A DNA stretch of 8,812 nucleotides from Alphaproteobacteria bacterium (lineage in GTDB: Bacteria > Pseudomonadota > Alphaproteobacteria > Acetobacterales > Acetobacteraceae): positions 1 to 8,812 of the forward strand of contig JAMFRY010000002.1 in NCBI GenBank assembly GCA_026225015.1, in the 5' to 3' direction. Below, piece by piece: positions 5,220-8,812 of the stretch. Made by a program: the position numbers and the translations under genes. A model generated the notes under the pieces. The model was not told the DNA's origin. It did no database searches and was given only the letters and a program-made list of their open reading frames with translations. Numbering within the stretch: the stretch's first letter is position 1; each line of letters opens with the position of its first letter.

Positions 5220-8024
5220 ATGAGCGACACCGTCATAGACTATAAGGCTACCGTTTTTCTGCCGCGCACGGAGTTTCCCATGCGCGGCGACTTGCCGAAG
5301 CGCGAACCCGTGCAACTCGCCAAATGGGAGGCGATTGGGCTATGGCGGCGTCTGCGTGAGACGGCTGCCGGGCGGCCGAGTTTCATCCTGCATGACGGGC
5401 CACCTTACGCCAATGGCAATTTGCATATCGGCCACGCGCTGAACAAAATTCATAAGGACGTGATCAACCGGGCCCAGCAGATGGCGGGGCGGGATGCGAA
5501 TTACATTCCCGGCTGGGACTGCCATGGCCTGCCGATCGAGTGGAAGATCGAGGAGAAATACCGCGCCGGGAAAAAAAACAAGGACGAAGTACCGGTGCTG
5601 GAGTTCCGCAGGGAATGCCGGGAATACGCGCAACACTGGCTGGATGTGCAGGCGGCGGAGTTCAAGCGCCTGGGCGTGGCGGGGGATTGGGAACATCGCT
5701 ATGCGACCATGGATTTTGCGTCGGAAGCGGCGATTGCCGGCGAGATCGGCAAGTTTCTTCTCAATGGCGCTCTGTATCGCGGCCTGCGCCCGGTGATGTG
5801 GAGCCCGGTGGAAAAAACCGCGCTCGCCGAGGCCGAGGTTGAGTATCACGATAAGAAAGATACTGCGATCTATGTGAAGTTTCCGGCGGCAGATGCTGAG
5901 GAAGGTGCGATCGTTATCTGGACGACGACGCCTTGGACAATCCCGGGGAACCGCGGGTTGGCTGTCGGCGACGAGATCGACTATGTTTTGATCGACGTGA
6001 CGCGTGTGGCAGACGGGAGTCTTGCACGGCCTGAAAAATTGGTTGTCGCAGAAGCGTTGCTGGAAGATTTCGCAAAGAAAGTCGGGATTGCGGATTATGC
6101 CGTGCTGCGCCACCTGCGCACCGCTGACCTGACCGGGCGCAAATTTCATCATCCGCTGGCCACGCAACATTCCGGCTACGATTTCACGGTCCCGGTAATG
6201 CTCGGCGATTTCGTAACAACCGAGGCTGGAACAGGCATCGTTCACATGGCGCCGGGCCATGGCGAGGATGATTTCAATCTCTGCCGGATCAACGGCATTG
6301 CCGTGCCGGATACCGTGCAGGGCGATGGCACCTATTATCCATCGGTTCCGCTATTCGCCGGCGTGCATGTTTATAAAGCCGCCGATCCGGTTTGCGCCGC
6401 CTTGGCGGAAGCGGGAACATTGCTGCATCGCGCGGAGTTTATGCACTCCTATCCACATTCCTGGCGCTCGAAAGCGCCGCTGATCTACCGCGCGACGCCG
6501 AACTGGTTCATCCGGATGGATGGCGAAGAAAAAATCCGTGAAAAGGCGTTGGCGGCGATCGACGCCACGCATTTCGTACCGGAGATCGGCCGCAACCGCA
6601 TTCGCTCGATGGTGGATTCGCGGCCGGACTGGTGCATCTCCCGGCAGCGCGCCTGGGGCGTGCCGATTGCGATTTTCGTCGATAAAACCACGCATGAACC
6701 CTTGCGCGACCCAGCGGTGATGGCGCGGGTCGTGGAGATTTTCACCAAAGAAGGGGCGGATGCCTGGTATGCCCGCCCGGCGCAGGATTTTCTGGGCACC
6801 GCGTATAACGCCGAGGATTTCGAGCAGGTGATGGATATTGTCGATGTCTGGTTCGAATCCGGCTCGACCCATGCCTTTGTGCTGGAAGCGCGCGGCTTGC
6901 CGACGCCCGCCGATGTCTATCTGGAAGGCTCGGACCAGCATCGCGGCTGGTTCCAGGCCAGCCTGCTGGAATCGATCGGCACGCGCGGGGTGGCGCCGTT
7001 CAAGGCGGTGGTGACGGATGGCTTCGTGCTCGATGAGCAGGGCCGCAAAATGTCGAAATCCCTGGGGAATGTCACGGCGCCGCAGGAGGTGAACGACAAA
7101 TACGGCGCGGATATTCTGCGGCTCTGGGTGATGAATTCCGATACTTCCGAAGATTTGCGCATCGGTCCGGAAATCCTCAAGCAGCAGGCGGAACTTTACC
7201 GCAGGCTGCGCAATACGCTGCGCTGGCTTCTGGGCTCGCTCGACGGCTTTACCGATGCAGAGAAATTGCCGGAGCAAAGCTTTCCGGAGCTGGAGCGGCT
7301 GATCCTGCATCGGCTGGCGGAGCTGGACGCGCTGGTGCGCAAGGCGGTGGAGTCCCATGACTGGGCCGGCGTTTATCCCGCCATCCATCATTTTTGCAGC
7401 ACCGATCTATCGGCGTTTTATTTCGATATCCGGAAAGACAGCCTGTATTGTGATCGCCCGGATACGGAAAAGCGCCGGGCCTGCCGGAGTGTGCTGGATA
7501 TCCTGCATCGCGGCCTTTGTGCCTGGCTGGCGCCGGCACTGCCTTTTACCGCCGAGGAAGCCTATGGCGCGCGATTCGGCGAGAATGTTTCCGTGCATCT
7601 GACCCTGTTTCCGGAAATCCCGGCGCATTGGCGCGATGACGCATTGGCGGCGAAATGGGACGCTGTAAGAGCCTATCGGAGGCGTGCGAATAATGCCATC
7701 GAGGCACGGCGGCGCGAAGGGCAGATTAAATCCTCTCTGCAAGCCAAGGTGGCGTTGTATCTCGACCGGGGAGACCAGTCCCTCCTCAACGAGGCCGAGT
7801 GGGCGGATGTTCTGATTGTTTCCGACGTAAAGTTCGAGCTGGATAAACCGCTCCCTCCAAATTCCGATGGCTCATTCGATGGCGAGTGGTTGGCCGGGAC
7901 ACGATTTTCTATTGAGGTTGCGCCGGGGCAAAAATGTGAACGCTGCTGGAGGGTCTTGCCGGAGGTCGGTTCTGCGCCGAAAGATCCGACACTCTGCATT
8001 CGTTGCTGTGAGGCGGTGGGATGA
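5220..8024 (+). CDS. ileS: Isoleucyl-tRNA synthetase
   Basis: IleRS (class I) charges tRNA-Ile with isoleucine in the cytoplasm and edits mischarged valine. The protein has 934 residues, the usual length of the bacterial (IleS1) type. Seen in order: the Rossmann-fold signature with HIGH at 69-72 (within PPYANGNLHIGHALNK), the CP1 editing domain with TTTPWTIPGN at 235-244 and HMAPGHGEDD at 342-351 including the conserved catalytic Asp, KMSKS at 610-614, the anticodon-binding helical domain (about 680-830), and a C-terminal zinc-binding module with Cys906, Cys909, Cys926 and Cys929 (CERCW...CIRC). The N-terminus DYKATVFLPRTEFPMRGDLPKREP supports the ATG at 5220, although no good Shine-Dalgarno is visible before it. 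The stop TGA overlaps the lspA start codon by 4 nt (ATGA, 8021-8024), implying translational coupling. All key motifs are intact. Confidence 0.98.
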   Translation: MSDTVIDYKATVFLPRTEFPMRGDLPKREPVQLAKWEAIGLWRRLRETAAGRPSFILHDGPPYANGNLHIGHALNKIHKDVINRAQQMAGRDANYIPGWDCHGLPIEWKIEEKYRAGKKNKDEVPVLEFRRECREYAQHWLDVQAAEFKRLGVAGDWEHRYATMDFASEAAIAGEIGKFLLNGALYRGLRPVMWSPVEKTALAEAEVEYHDKKDTAIYVKFPAADAEEGAIVIWTTTPWTIPGNRGLAVGDEIDYVLIDVTRVADGSLARPEKLVVAEALLEDFAKKVGIADYAVLRHLRTADLTGRKFHHPLATQHSGYDFTVPVMLGDFVTTEAGTGIVHMAPGHGEDDFNLCRINGIAVPDTVQGDGTYYPSVPLFAGVHVYKAADPVCAALAEAGTLLHRAEFMHSYPHSWRSKAPLIYRATPNWFIRMDGEEKIREKALAAIDATHFVPEIGRNRIRSMVDSRPDWCISRQRAWGVPIAIFVDKTTHEPLRDPAVMARVVEIFTKEGADAWYARPAQDFLGTAYNAEDFEQVMDIVDVWFESGSTHAFVLEARGLPTPADVYLEGSDQHRGWFQASLLESIGTRGVAPFKAVVTDGFVLDEQGRKMSKSLGNVTAPQEVNDKYGADILRLWVMNSDTSEDLRIGPEILKQQAELYRRLRNTLRWLLGSLDGFTDAEKLPEQSFPELERLILHRLAELDALVRKAVESHDWAGVYPAIHHFCSTDLSAFYFDIRKDSLYCDRPDTEKRRACRSVLDILHRGLCAWLAPALPFTAEEAYGARFGENVSVHLTLFPEIPAHWRDDALAAKWDAVRAYRRRANNAIEARRREGQIKSSLQAKVALYLDRGDQSLLNEAEWADVLIVSDVKFELDKPLPPNSDGSFDGEWLAGTRFSIEVAPGQKCERCWRVLPEVGSAPKDPTLCIRCCEAVG

Positions 8025-8509
8025 GGCAGCTTGCCGGCTTCACGTTGGCGCTCGCCGTTCTGGCGGCGGATCAGGCGTCGAAATACTGGGTATTGCACGG
8101 GTTGCATCTGCAGGACGGGCATTTTCTGGTTCTGCTGCCGGTGTTGAATTTTGTGCTGGTTTGGAATCATGGGGTTACGTTTGGCATGTTCAACGGGCCG
8201 GGCGAATTCAACTGGATCGTGCTTTCCATCATCGCGTTTGCGGTCGTCATATTCCTTGGCGCCTGGCTGTGGCGGACCGAGAAAATATTCAACATCCTGG
8301 CGATCGGGGCGATCATGGGCGGCGCTGTCGGCAATGTCATCGACCGTCTGCGCTTCGGCGCGGTGGTGGACTTCATCCAGGCGCATCTCGGCGTGTATCA
8401 GTTTTACGTGTTCAATGTCGGGGATTCGGCGATTGTCTGCGGGGTGATCGTGCTGATGGCGGAGAGCCTGTTGCGGCGGGACCCGGGCGGCGATAGGAAG
8501 GCGGCATGA
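8021..8509 (+). CDS. lspA: Lipoprotein signal peptidase (signal peptidase II)
   Basis: LspA is the inner-membrane aspartyl protease that cuts the signal peptide of diacylglyceryl-modified prolipoproteins just before the lipobox cysteine. The 162 residues match the family. Four membrane helices are visible (about 3-20, 62-82, 91-108 and 130-150). Conserved motifs: DQASKYW at 17-23, NHGVTFGMF at 49-57, GGAVGNVIDRL at 100-110, VVDFI with catalytic Asp117, and FNVGDSAI with catalytic Asp135. The start ATG at 8021 overlaps the ileS stop by 4 nt, and its own stop overlaps the next start by 4 nt (ATGA, 8506-8509). Translation is therefore probably coupled on both sides. The next gene encodes a lipoprotein, a natural substrate. 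Confidence 0.97.
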   Translation: MRQLAGFTLALAVLAADQASKYWVLHGLHLQDGHFLVLLPVLNFVLVWNHGVTFGMFNGPGEFNWIVLSIIAFAVVIFLGAWLWRTEKIFNILAIGAIMGGAVGNVIDRLRFGAVVDFIQAHLGVYQFYVFNVGDSAIVCGVIVLMAESLLRRDPGGDRKAA

Positions 8510-8812
8510 AACGCACTTTTGCTCCTGGTATCGCCGCCGTGTCTTTGGCTATCGTTCTTTGCGGCTGCAGCGGCAGCGGGTTTAAGAAAACCTTTGGCCT
8601 GGAAGCGACACCCCCGGACGCATTCGCCGTGGGGACGCAGCCCCCGCTTTCGCTGCCGCCTGAACTGGGCCAGTTGCCGCCGCCAAATCCGGGCGAGCCC
8701 CGGCCGCAGCAGACGGATGCCGCGCAGAACGGGCTGGATACGCTCTCCCCTGAATCCTCCATCACTTCGGTGCCCGACTCGGCGAGCGCGGGTGAAGAAG
8801 CGCTGCTGGACC
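8506..8812 (+). CDS. BamF-like (DUF3035) outer-membrane lipoprotein, N-terminal part
   Basis: The frame opens with ATG at 8506, overlapping the lspA stop, and runs off the right edge, so about 102 residues are visible. The first 21 residues form a lipoprotein signal: basic start (MKRTF), hydrophobic core (IAAVSLAIV) and lipobox LCG-Cys21, the cleavage site of LspA. The mature part begins with GFKKTFGLEATPPDAFAV, then PPLSLPPELGQLPPPNPGEPRP. The K-LG-x-PDxFxV...PLxLPP pattern is the conserved core of the alphaproteobacterial DUF3035 family, described as BamF, an accessory subunit of the outer-membrane beta-barrel assembly complex that shares a short motif with BamC. The rest is Pro/Gln/Ser-rich and looks flexible. 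It should be exported, lipidated and anchored in the outer membrane facing the periplasm. Family assignment is good; the complex role rests on homology. Confidence 0.85.
   Translation, partial: MKRTFAPGIAAVSLAIVLCGCSGSGFKKTFGLEATPPDAFAVGTQPPLSLPPELGQLPPPNPGEPRPQQTDAAQNGLDTLSPESSITSVPDSASAGEEALLD

Noticed and set aside
5340..6260. 306-codon open frame on the minus strand inside ileS
   Set aside because: It is antisense to the catalytic and editing domains of ileS, has shadow-frame composition and resembles no family.
6351..7391. 346-codon open frame on the minus strand inside ileS
   Set aside because: It lies wholly antisense to an intact, motif-complete ileS, is rich in Arg, His, Gln and Pro as expected of a GC-rich shadow frame, and has no recognisable domain.
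7673..8386. 237-codon open frame on the minus strand across ileS/lspA
   Set aside because: It overlaps two well-supported genes in antisense and has a low-complexity basic composition.

Overview
The window (high GC, roughly 60%) looks like the chromosome of an alphaproteobacterium, most likely Rhodospirillales/Acetobacteraceae. The reasons are the run ribF - ileS - lspA - BamF-type (DUF3035) lipoprotein, a DUF2125 protein (a family known mainly from Alphaproteobacteria), and an OmpR/PhoB-type regulator with the signature DRMLPGGVDG. The taxon is inferred from gene content only. I see no rRNA, tRNA, CRISPR array, insertion sequence or phage gene.

Layout. Left edge (2-631, +): the C-terminal part of a DUF1214-type protein, cut by the window start. 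A long hairpin at about 641-709 then lies between this gene and a block transcribed toward it. Minus-strand block (728-3938), in transcription order: a membrane-anchored DUF2125 protein (3938-2706), an orphan OmpR-family response regulator (2566-1862), a very small membrane peptide of 24 residues (1732-1658, strong ribosome binding site), and a four-helix membrane protein (1636-728). The last two are 21 nt apart and probably form one transcription unit. No histidine kinase is visible next to the regulator.

A 220-nt divergent intergenic region (3939-4158) carries an imperfect tandem array of 14-bp units containing ATCTTGGCCCC. From there a plus-strand block runs to the right edge: ribF (FMN/FAD synthesis, TTG start), a 128-nt gap with a possible promoter and a tiny leader ORF, ileS (isoleucyl-tRNA synthetase), lspA (lipoprotein signal peptidase) and the start of a BamF-like outer-membrane lipoprotein. 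The ileS/lspA and lspA/bamF junctions are both ATGA overlaps of 4 nt, so these three genes are probably translationally coupled. LspA would process the signal peptide of the lipoprotein encoded directly behind it.

Most of the window is ordinary housekeeping. The parts worth a second look are the 24-residue peptide with its partner membrane protein next to an orphan regulator, the 14-bp tandem array, and the ribF-ileS leader. I do not see convincing evidence for a wholly new multi-gene system. No gap without a gene exceeds about 220 nt.
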